A stretch of DNA of 64,000 bases from Acanthochromis polyacanthus (lineage: Eukaryota; Chordata; Actinopteri; Pomacentridae). A program made the translations under genes and the position numbers. Each line of letters opens with the position of its first letter. Position 1 is the stretch's first letter. Below the pieces are notes generated by a model. The model searched no databases and was not told the DNA's origin. It saw only the letters and a program-made list of their open reading frames with translations. The stretch is from assembly GCF_021347895.1 (NCBI RefSeq), contig NC_067131.1, forward strand, positions 32,211,411 through 32,275,410. The letters are read 5' to 3'. Shown in pieces: positions 53,940 to 64,000 of the stretch.

Positions 53940-56900
53940 TTACGTGTTGTTGAAAGTGTTGCCCAGATTCCTGGTCTGGCCTCTCGGACTTCCTCTGCTG
54001 GCAGTCTTGTAGTAGCTGTTCAACTCTGGAGATGTGACTGGTTTAAACAGCCGACCTGAAGAGAAGAATCTCTTCAGGGATAGGAAATGCCTCCTCCTGT
54101 TCACACTGAAAAACGATCCCTTGCCCCCTCCAACAACAACATGTTAACAATCCTTCAGAAGGTGGAGCAGAAAGAATATTTGTTTTCCTGACAGTTTGAA
54201 GAGTTGAAGCATTCTGGGCAGGAGGACGGCTGAAACCTCCTGAACATAGCCTTATACAACCTTCAGCCATCAGCGCCGCTAACAAACCTTTAGAACATGG
54301 AGACACACCATGAGTCTCTTCCTGGTTCATCTTAAAGGTGGAGGATGAGGAGGGCATCTGATCTGTTTGAATGGTGAGAACATGTTTCCAGTAGTCTTCA
54401 GGGAGGGACAGCAGGCGGAGGACAACCTGAAAGCAACAGGATCAGGATTGTGAAGTACTATGTAGCTTCAACATGTTCACCTAAACCCAGAGAGAACCAC
54501 ATTCTGCTGACGTGGACATTTAGAGGGAGGCTGACCTTCGGCTGAGTGTTGGTGTCTCTCATGATGGTGGTTGGAGACGGCTCAGACATCCCATGACCCA
54601 CGATGGTCGGTCCGAACACCCGGGCCAAATTATTCCGGTCCATCTGGCACTGAGGACTCCTCATCACCCTGATGGAGGAACACACTTCATGAGAAAGTCT
54701 AACTCACCCTGGAGATGGAGACCAAAACCACCTGAAGATAAGAGGAACTTTGTACTCTTTGGGTTCTCTGTAGTTCTGCATTCATTTCACACACCTGTAG
54801 TTTAACCTGAAGTTTTATTTAAACAAACAGGCATTTTATTTAGTTTCAGGATGTTGAGAGGAAACACCAGAGTTCCAGTAAAGCTGACTGTTAATGAATC
54901 AAAGACCCCAGGAGCAGCTGGAAGCTCTTACTTGTGTAGATGGAGCATGAGGAAGGCCAGAGTGTCTCTGTTGGCTTTGGGCAGCTCTGAAATGTTCTGA
55001 ACCATGACGGCCAAGCAGCTGTCAGCATCATCCAGCTCTGAAACACAGCGAAGTGAAAGCATCCTTCATTTAGAATCTCAAAGGTTTCCAGCTGCTCATT
55101 ATGTCTGTGTTCAGAGTTCACCTGCAGCCTTCATGAAGGTCCTGTGCAGCCTGAAGGTGAGCAGAGGCTCCTTCAGCTTCCTCAGGACGTCCTTCAAAAG
55201 TCCACATACCACATGGACGTCCCGAACTTTACTGAGCATCACCAGCGATTCCCCCTGAACAAACCGATCTCTGAGCTCCTTCACCAGCCGCTCCCCTCCA
55301 GGAACCCGGTACAGACCTCTCTGAGGACACACAAGTGAGACAGACAGGTGAGACACACAGACAGATGAGAAACAGATGAAATACAACAACATTTTGCGAA
55401 GGAGTTTTTCACCCTAGTGGACTTGACAGAACTTGGTGGACCACCAGCAGCAGGTGACATGACACCAGAAACCCTCTCAGACTGAGTAAACTTGACGCCT
55501 TCAGACTTTTTGGATTCTGAGCTTCTCCATTTTTCATCCAGAGTCTGAGATGTTGGTCTCTAGATGAACAACAGAATTTAGGACTTTGGACCACTGACAA
55601 CAGTCCAGTTCCATTTCTCCTCAGGCCAGGGAAGATCTGCTGTCTCTGCAGCCTAGCCGCGCTAAACCCAGTTCTGAAGACGCAAGGGTCTAGTTACCCT
55701 CGGTAAGCCTCAAGGTTGGATCTCCTAAAACTGGCCGACGAATCACCATGAAGTGTAGAGTCAGAAGGCGGGCGTAACTAAGTGACGACAGAGGCGCGAC
55801 AATTCTGACAGAAACAACCGGGAACAACTCGCCCAGCTGCGCTAGACAACCCACGGCAACGAATTTAATTCTCTGCCAGGGTCGACAACAAAAACGACAA
55901 CAGTCGTTGAGCTCCATTAGCACCGACTCTGAATAATTTTCTGCTAATATGTCTGTAATATACTTGAGCTTCACCCATTGACTGTATAAATAAGGTTTCA
56001 CCGAACTACCGCATCCTCTGACGTCCGGCGCTCTAGGAACTACGTCAGCCTATTCGTTGCACTGATTGGTTGTATACCTACCCAATTGCTGCAGAGTGAT
56101 TTGATAGACAACCTTTTAGCCCGCCTCCCTCCCCGTCAAGAGTTCCTAGACCCTTGCGTCTTCAGAGCTGGGTCTAGCGCGGCTAGGCTACCGTCTCTGG
56201 TCCAGAAGTGTCCCGATATGAGGAATGTGACGGTCATGGCTCCTTTCCTGAAGATGTCTGGGGGTTCTGGATGGTCCAACTCCAGTCTTGGTCCTGTGAA
56301 GTTCTCTAAAGTTCTGAACCATCTTTTTCTACCATCCTCTGAAGGATTCATCATCCCTGCTGCTTGTCCAGCTCTTCAGCAGAGACCTTCAGCAGAGACC
56401 CTCAGCGGTCTTCTCCATGATTGTGATGTACTGAACCAGACAGAGCAGATGGTATTATACTGTTGGAGTAGTGATTTACCATCTCAGCAAATGAAATATT
56501 CTATTTGGGGAAACTGGATTTCTTATTTCTGTGAGCTGTTTCACTGATCAAGGAAATTAAAACAAACGAAATATTTCCCTTTATGTGGAATGAATAAATA
56601 ATCTATCACATTTTTATTGTTTTAAATAACTGATGGAAAATAATGGATGACTACTTAGATTGCTCCCTCTGGGTTGGAGGGAGTTGCTTCCTCAAGTGAA
56701 GGAGTTCAAGTATCTCTGGATCTTTTTCATGAGTGATGGAAAATGGAGCTAGAGATGGACAGGAGGATTGGTGCAATGTCAGCAGTGATGAAGACGTTGT
56801 ATTGAACTGTCATGGTGTAGAGGGAGCTGAGCCTCAAGGAGAAGATCTCAGTTTACCGTCCATCTACGTTCCAACCCTCACCTATGGTCATGAGCTCTGG

Positions 56901-59900
56901 GTAGAGACCCAAAGAATGAGATCATGGATACAAGCGTCTGAAATGAGCTTCCTCTGTAGGATGTCTGGGCTCAGCCTTAGAGATAGGAGGAGAAGATCAG
57001 ACATCTGGAGGGAGCTCAGAGTAGAGCTACTGATCCTTCACCTCTAAAGGAACCAGTGGAGGTGGTTTGGACATTGATTCTGATCCTCCAGGGAGACTTC
57101 CTTTGGATGTTTTCTGAACACGTCCTCCTGGGAGGAGACCCCGGGGTAGACCCAGAACCCTCTGGAGGGATTATATATCTCATCTGACCTGGGAACTCCT
57201 CGGGATCCTCCGGGAAGAGCTGGAAAGTGTTGCTGGGAGGAGGAACATCTGGAATGACCTGCTTCATCTGCTGCCTCCATGACCTGACCCCGGATAAGAG
57301 GAAGAAGATGGATGGATGGATGAATGGATAAACTATAGATAGATGGATGAATGTGTTTCATTTACTCTTTAATATAAATGTTGGAGTTTCCTTTTCAGTA
57401 TTGTCCACACGATTCTCCTGGAAATAAAGCAAGCTGAATTGAATGAAACTGATAGAGCCACATTGTACTGAAGAAAGAGTTCAGTGTTTCCTCAGATCCA
57501 TCCTTTGCAGTGTTCTGGAAGAACCAGTTTGATTCATGAAGGTTCAACTCAGACTGCTGTACAGGCTCTTACAGCGCAGTCTGCATCAGGTTCACACCAC
57601 AGAAAGAGATCCAAACCGTTTCCTCTGAGAACAACCAGGACTGAATCTCAACATGGAGTCTGTTGGTCCTCCACCCTCCATCCAGGTTCTGCTCTGCTAC
57701 ACGAATTCCAAACACAGTTTTAAAATGACGCAGATGGATTTTTTTCAGTTAACACAGAAAACATTACTCTGCTACAGGAGAACTGTGGGTGTGCAACCGA
57801 CACTTATCTTCATTGTCAGTACATGGGACATTTTATCTAAAATCTACCGATTGTTCACAGCATAAAATACTGAAAAAATGGTCTATATATTCCCAGAAAT
57901 ACGAATCTCTCTAAATGTCTAGTAATTCAAAAAATGATGGGTTGATGATTAGAGAAATGAAAGGTGTGTGTCGTCAAAAATCAGCTGGTTGGTTTTGGAG
58001 GAATAAAGACTCTCTGTGGAGGGTCATTAATCCAGATGTGGATCCAGATAGAGAGACCCGGTCTGGAGGAAGTCACCTCCTGCAGCCCCCTCCGTTCAAT
58101 CTCAGCCACACAGTCCACAATCAGCACAGGAACTCTGGGATGAGTCAGTGGAGCAAAACCCTCCAACGAGTCCTGAAACAGCAGAGATTCATTCAGACAT
58201 GTAGATCAGTCTGATTCACCCGTTAGACCAAAGATTAAACATGTAGTAATGTAAATAATGTGCAATGCTGAATTTTTGACCTGTTTGGGATCAAATACAA
58301 CAGAAATGGAAGCCAGTAATGTGATTACTGTGATTTGCTGTTCAGTCATTTCTATCCGAATTGAAAGAGGTTTTGAAGTGTCTGGAGTGTGTCATGGTTA
58401 CTGTGATACTGACTGAAGCTAAGAACTTTCCCAAGCAGCATCGAAACCATCTTTGCTGGTTTTCAGTGGTTTATTCTGCTAGACATTGGAGATGATGATG
58501 TGAGGTCTGGTCTAATCATCTCACCATCTGAATGGTTCGTCGAGCTGCTGGCTTGGAGGCTGAGCAGCCGTCGGAGAACTTCTGTTTGCACTCTGGATGA
58601 GCGATCACACGACAGTTTCTACACTTCACTGCCATCTTCCCGAAGCGGATCCTCTTCCCGCATGGCAGGCAGGTCTCCGGCCGGATCACCTGGAGACAGG
58701 TGAGTGTTAGAGGATGGGCAGGTGTGTGGCAGCACTGAGAAGGTCAGGAGGGCTTTACCGTCTTCGACAGAAACACGTGGCTGCTGGTTGTTTGAGTTCT
58801 GCAGCTGTGAAGGGTTCTGTCTTTGGGCAGAGCTTCAGGTTCGGGTTCAATCACTGTGTCATCGCAGGGGAACCACATGGAGGTTTGGTCTGAGGAACAG
58901 AGAAGAACATCATCAGGGTCCTGGATGTTCTGCAGCTACTGTGGTGTGGAACCCAGTTACCATAAATCATTATTCATTCCCGAACCAAAATGCTTCTCCA
59001 TTACATTTGGAGGAAGTGTCTTTTCTGAACCATCATGTCTGTTCCTTCAACCCATCCATCCAAACACCTTCTTCAAGTACATGAAGATGATTAAAAACAA
59101 TCCATTAAACTGTAATTATAAAGCAATGATTTACAACATGTCATCTCAAGATGCTTCACACAGAGATTAAGGCCTTCTACAGAGAAACCCAACAAGTTCC
59201 TTTACAGTTTTTCTCAGTTGCTAAAACACTAAACTCTATTGTCTGAACCAAATTCTCAGTTGCCTGAACCCACTTATTGAATCAGTCACTCTTTTGGCTG
59301 AACCATAAGCCCTTTCACCTGTTTAGACACGTCTTGTCAACACATTGTCATTGTGATGCACATGTGTTGCATAATGGTGAGCACTGGTGGCAAAAGTCAA
59401 ACACAGTTAAAGCTCAGGCGTCACCGGTTGAACACAACAACTGAAAATTGATCACACTTGTGTCTAATGATGTGAGGGTACATATAAGCCAGAGCACTGG
59501 TTTGTGAGGCACTACAATGGACAGAAATCTAAGAAGAGGAGCATGGATACGGCATGCCAGGGGTTTTCCCCTTTTGCCTGGCCAGAGAAAATGTGTCCTG
59601 TGATGTAGATGAAGTCCTGTGGCCTGACCCAGTACAGAGAAATGATGCTGTGGCAGAGTAATGCACTTCTTTTCTTTGGACTTCATTTGTATAGTTTTGT
59701 GCTTTATTTTTACGTACCAGTGCTACATGTAAATGCACAGGATTTCTGTTTTTTTGCAAATTCTTTTTTCTATGAACAAGTGTTACAAATGCCCAGGTAT
59801 TTAGTTTTGCAGCATGCATTTAGGCTAAATAAACATTTATTTCTACCGCTTCATGTCCTGAGCGTTGCGTTTTCCTTTATTCTATGCAGTGTTTAGTGAC

Positions 59901-61660
59901 TGCTCAGTAGAGTATTTAATTTAGATTGACTTGAGGCATGATTTGACAGCAGAGTTCAATTTTGAGCACAGATTGAACTGTTTTGGGGTGAAAGTTTGGT
60001 TTTGCAAGAAGAGTCAGAGGTTTTGTGAATGTAGCTTGAAAATTGGGTTTTGTGTTCACAGTTTAGGGAAAAGGAGAGCAGCTTTCCAGGAATGTGTCTG
60101 AGCAATCAAGAAAAACTGTAAACAACAGCAAACCAAGAAACCCATCAGGAACAAAAGAACCAACAGTTTGGAGGTCAGAGACATGTAGCTCCAGATCTGG
60201 TCAGAAATTTAAAGGCTCCACAAACTCCAAAACATGATGGAATATGTTCTGATGTACTGTTGAACTACAGTCATGATGCTGAAGGAGAACAGAACGAGGC
60301 CTGATCTCATCTTCTGGAAGCCCTCTCTACCACGTGACAAACTACATTTGTTTCTGGACAAGAGCTTCTTCTGTTAATTTAAATGGAAATGAGAATCAGA
60401 GTGTTTCAGACATTCCTCAGCTCTGCTGCAGTTCCTCAGACGTCAGGATCCAGAAGACAGCGAGTCTTCATTTTGAATCAGTCCAACCGTTTCAGAATAC
60501 GAAGCTGAATCCCGACAATGGTGGAGATAATAAGTATGGATCAAGGCTAACACTAACCTGTTCCACAGTCTTCCTTTATGTCGGCCATGTTTCACACTGA
60601 TCCTGTGACCTAAATGTTGACGGCATCAGAACTTATTCAGAAAAACTGTTATCTCACATGAGGCACAATAACTCTTTTTAGAAAAAGTCAAAAAGTACCT
60701 GAAGAGACCAGAATGCTTGATGAGAGGTTTCCTAAAATAAGTTGATATATCTGCCAGAACCCATCACAGAGTAGCTGGAGGCTGACTCACCTGCTGCCTC
60801 CTGGCTGAAGGTCCCGGCTGGATGTCCAGGGGTCTCCTGGCTGAAGGTCCCGGCTGGATGTCCAGGGGTCTCCTGGCTGAAGGTCTCGGCTGGATGTCCA
60901 GGGGTCTCCTGGCTGATTCCCACCACCATGTGAATCTGACCTCCAGCCTCAGCAGTCATCAAAGACGCCTTGACGATGGTCTCCACATCCTGAGTCAAAC
61001 ACAGAGTCAGCTTCAGGTCTACAAGGAGCTTCTGCTGGTCCCATCAGAGATCTGTGTTCACTGGGAGTTTAACTGGTTTCATTAAAACCAACATCAGAAC
61101 CAGTGTCTCAGAGACCATCATTAACCTCTTGACGAATGAATTTATTTACAATAAAATTTTTTTTTTTTTAAATTTGTATTTTTGCTTTCCAGCTGATGCT
61201 AAATAAGTGGAGATTGTTAATTTGTCTATTACACATAGAACATATAATAATAATAATAAATATATAATGATTAGATTCCAGTCCTACCAGAAACCAGGGC
61301 TCTAAAAGGTTCCAAGTCTGTATTGAATACAAACCAACCAGTGTTGGGGGAATGGATATGCTGTCTGCAGTGTGGAACTGGGATGATGAGAATTCATTAC
61401 TACAGACCTCAAGGAGTTAAAGTGTGGTTTTGGCCCTGAGCATCGTCTGCAGGATTCATCCCTGACTGCATTCAGCAATAACCTCATTAACCAACAACCT
61501 GCCGGCATGTTGGTGAAGAACACGGAGACGGGAGCTTCTGAAGATGGTTGGATCTGCTCACCTTCTCCACCGTTCTTCGGTCCAGCAGATCTGCAGAAAT
61601 GTTTCCTCCTCGGCTTCGCTTCACGACCGGAGGACCAAAGGAAGGACCCATGGAGGAGCG
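53940..61660 (-). CDS. racgap1: Rac GTPase-activating protein 1-like (MgcRacGAP family), 10 visible exons, 5' end outside window
   Basis: Exons on the minus strand: 61660-61562, 60989-60791, 58889-58759, 58689-58525, 58172-58077, 55320-55122, 55037-54932, 54668-54536, 54426-54288 and 54055-53940. All have GT-AG junctions. Lengths sum to 1383 nt and phases agree throughout (460 aa plus stop). Exons 3-4 encode a C1 zinc domain: HVFLSKT, then [30 protein letters not shown] and C. Exons 5-9 encode Rho[34 protein letters not shown] with the arginine finger, [47 protein letters not shown] and [10 protein letters not shown]. The family acts with a kinesin-6 (centralspindlin) at the central spindle and promotes GTP hydrolysis on Rho-family GTPases in cytokinesis. 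The N-terminal coiled coil lies beyond 64000. The stop TAA overlaps a good donor (AC|GTAAGA), so an alternative last exon is possible. Confidence 0.93.
55649..56191. mobile_element. MITE with about 45-bp inverted ends in a racgap1-like intron
   Basis: Left CAGCCTAGCCGCGCTAAACC and right (inverse) GTAGCCTAGCCGCGCTAGAC continue to match through TCTGAAGACGCAAGGGTCTA. TGTCTCTG (55641-55648) and CGTCTCTG (56192-56199) flank it, an 8-bp duplication with one mismatch, suggesting a hAT-type origin. No convincing gene inside. Confidence 0.8.
56655..57350 (+). mobile_element. Rex3 (RTE-clade) LINE 3' fragment
   Basis: Frames on the plus strand read [15 protein letters not shown] sequence, [71 protein letters not shown] and DLLHLLPP. 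These are landmarks of the Rex3 RT C-terminus. It ends with the usual (ATGGATGG)n tail at 57309-57350. Several stops and shifts are present. It lies in the long intron between racgap1-like exons 5 and 6, opposite in direction to the gene. Confidence 0.88.
59203..60120. mobile_element. Internally deleted IS630-type (Tc1/mariner superfamily) element
   Basis: Ends TACAGTTTTTCTCAGTTGCT and (inverse of right) TACAGTTTTTCTTGATTGCT with TA at both edges. Near 59518 a start-like ATG reads [16 protein letters not shown], resembling the Arg/Gly-rich leader of the IS630-type transposase relic at 10380-11295. The catalytic region is deleted. It lies in the racgap1-like intron between exons 2 and 3. Confidence 0.8.
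60801..60908 (-). repeat. In-frame coding minisatellite, three 36-bp units in racgap1-like exon 2
   Basis: Three tandem 36-bp units encode [12 protein letters not shown] (the first-translated copy has A-E for A-G). They lie between the conserved [20 protein letters not shown] block and the C1 domain, in a region I expect to be disordered linker. 36 bp keeps the frame, so copy number could vary without disrupting the protein. Confidence 0.9.
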
Positions 61661-61689
61661 CTGCAACAACGGCAACGTCAAAGGGGCAA

Positions 61690-64000
61690 TAGCAGCATGA
61701 CGGGGCAAAAACATGATGAAACAAAAACAATATGACGGGGCAAAAACAGCATGATGGGGCAACAACAGCATGACAGAAAAACATGACAGAACAACAACAT
61801 GACGGGACAACAACAGCATGACGGGGCAACAACAACGTGACAACAACAACATGACGAGGCGACAACAACAACGTGACAACAACAACATGACGAGGCGACA
61901 ACAGCATAATGGGGAAACAACAACATGAAGGGGCAACAACAACAACATGAAGGGGCAACAACAACATGACGAGGCAACAACGGCGTGACGAGGCAACAAC
62001 AACGGGACGGGGCAACAACAACGGGACGGGGCAACAACAACGGGACGGGGCAACAACAACGGGACGGGGAAACAACAACGTGACGGAGTAACAACAGCGT
62101 GACGAGGCAACAGCAACGTGACGAGGCAACAACAACGTGATGAGGCAACCAAAGCATGACGGGGCAACCACAACGTGACGGAGCAACAACAGCATGACGG
62201 GGCAACAACAGCATGACGGGGCAACAACAGCATGACGGGGCAACAACAACGTGACAGGGCAACAACAAGCATGACAGGGAAACAACAACAGTGACGGGGA
62301 AACAACAACAATGTGACGGGGAAACAACAACAACGTGACGGGGAAACAACAACAACGTGACGGGGAAACAACAACGTGACGGGGAAACAACAACATGACA
62401 GGGCAACAACAACATGACGGGGCAAAACAATGCATGACGGGGCAACAACAACATGACGGGGCAACAACAGCGTGACGGGGCAACAACAGCGTAATGGGGA
62501 AACAACAACGTGACAATTCAACAACAAAATAATGGGGCAACAAAAGCATGATGGAACAACAACAACATGACAGAGCAACAACAACATGTCGGGGCAACAA
62601 CAACGTGACGGTGCAACAACAGCGTGACGGTGCAACAACAGCGTGACGGGGCAACAACAGCGTGACAGAACAACAACAACAGTGTGGGCGGGCACAACAG
62701 CGTGACGTGGCAACAACAGCGTGACGGGGCAACAACAGCGTGATGGGGAAACAACAACGTGACAATTCAACAACAAAATAATGGGGCAACAAAAGCATGA
62801 TGGAACAACAACAACATGACAGAGCAACAACAACATTACGGGGCAACAACAACATGTCGGGGTCACAACAACGTGACGAGGCAACAACAGCGTGATGGGG
62901 AAACAACAGCGTGACGGGGCAACAACAGCGTGACGGGGCAACAACAGCGTGACGGGGCAACAACAGCGTGACGGGGCAACAACAGCGTGACGGGGCAACA
63001 CCAATGTGACAGAACAACAACAACAGTGTGAGCGGGCAACAACAGCATGACGGGGCAACAACAGTGTGACGGGGCAACAACATGACAGAACAACAACATG
63101 ACGGGGCAACAACAGCGTGACAGAACAACAACATGACGGGGCAACAACAACATGACGGGGCAACAACAGCGTGACAGAACAACAACATGACGGGGCAACA
63201 ACAACATGACGGGGCAACAACAGCGTGATGGGGAAACAACAACGTGACAATTCAACAACAAAATAATGGGGCAACAACAGCGTGATGGGGCAACAACAGC
63301 GTGACGGGGCAACAACAGCGTGACGGGGCAACAACATGTCGGGGCAACAACAACGTGACGGGGCGACAACAACAGTGTGACGGGGCAACAACAACAGTGT
63401 GAGCGGGCAACAACAGCGTGACGTGGCAACAACAGCGTGACGGGGCAACAACAGCGTGACGTGGCAACAACAGCGTGACGTGGCAACAACAGCGTGACGT
63501 GGCAACAACAGTGTGACGGGGCAACAACAGCGTGACGTGGCAACAACAGTGTGACGGGGCAACAACATGACAGAACAACAACATGACGGGGCAACAACAG
63601 CGTGACAGAACAACAGCGTGACAGAACAACAACAACAGTGTGGGCGGGCAACAACAGCGTGACGGGGCAACAACAGCGTGACGGGGCAACAACAACAGTG
63701 TGACGGGGCAACAACAACAGTGTGAGCGGGCAACAACAGCGTGACGTGGCAACAACAGCGTGACGGGGCAACAACAGCGTGACGGGGCAACAACAGCGTG
63801 ACGTGGCAACAACAGTGTGACGGAGGCAACAACATGACAGAACAACAACATGCGTGGCAAACAACAGCGTGACAGAACAACAGCGTGACAGAACAACAAC
63901 AACAGTGTGGGCGGGCAACAACAGCGTGACGGGGCAACAACAGCGTGATGGGGAAACAACAACGTGACAATTCAACAACAAAATAATGGGGCAACAAAAG
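61690..64000. repeat. Large minisatellite, 19-bp basic unit, running to the window edge
   Basis: The unit is CAACAACAGCGTGACGGGG with frequent variants (aacaacatgac, gaacaacaac, gtgagcgggc). Over 2.3 kb and at least 110 units are visible, some in larger repeated blocks (for example 62500-62600 against 62745-62840 and 63230-63260). It starts within 10-30 bp of a racgap1-like splice acceptor. Frames stay open on the minus strand as Cys/Leu/Val/Pro-rich strings, a repeat artefact. Confidence 0.95.

Noticed and set aside
56086..56547. A 153-codon plus-strand frame in the racgap1-like intron
   Set aside because: It starts inside the MITE at 55649-56191 and runs into unique intron sequence. It has no domain or splice support.
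61302..63997. Frames of up to 836 codons, Cys/Leu/Val/Pro-rich
   Set aside because: They are 19-bp minisatellite readings. Only the part around 61562-61660 is a real racgap1-like exon, in one of these frames by coincidence.

Overview
The window looks like a chromosome segment of a teleost fish. The evidence is the repeat content: Tc1-type transposons in several families, a Tx1/L1-clade LINE, L2-clade LINEs, a Rex3 (RTE) tail, a tRNA-derived SINE of teleost type, PIF/Harbinger and hAT elements, and a spliced vertebrate gene (racgap1-like) with GT-AG introns. There are no operons, ribosome binding sites or other bacterial features.

Layout. 1-7.5 kb: a LINE tail, a broken Myb/SANT-like gene, an L2 fragment, a well-formed exon of an unidentified minus-strand gene, two minisatellites and a CpG-rich candidate first exon. 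7.9-9.05 kb: a decayed Tc1 transposase that runs into a 27-bp minisatellite whose unit reads as the Tc1 HGGGSIM motif. 10.4-20.8 kb: a run of Tc1/IS630-superfamily elements, one split by an L2 LINE, one with a single nonsense codon, and one with a full 339-codon ORF whose catalytic Glu is Gln. 20.8-26.6 kb: little recognisable apart from a 34-bp minisatellite. 26.6-52.5 kb: a nest of elements that appears to lie between the two LTRs of one minus-strand Gypsy element (matching LTRs, flanking CCAA, PBS and PPT in the expected places). It holds a second Gypsy, a Harbinger MITE, a Harbinger relic, a Tc1 copy, two hAT families, and a full-length 8.7-kb Tx1/L1 LINE with poly(A) and a 17-bp target duplication. 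52.5-64 kb: a racgap1-like gene on the minus strand. Ten exons are visible and keep phase throughout, encoding the C1 and RhoGAP domains. Its introns hold Rex3, a MITE and an IS630-type deletion derivative, and a 19-bp minisatellite of more than 2.3 kb abuts the 5'-most visible exon.

Only the racgap1-like gene looks like an intact host gene. The possible minus-strand gene around 3.1-7.2 kb is a weaker case. Almost all other long open frames are transposon genes, mostly broken, or frames kept open by GC-rich or tandem-repeat sequence. I see no new defence, biosynthetic or regulatory system. The most interesting material is how the repeats formed: a minisatellite apparently born from transposase codons, insertions whose removal restores reading frames exactly, and a VNTR at a splice acceptor. 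All family assignments are from reading motifs, with no database search.
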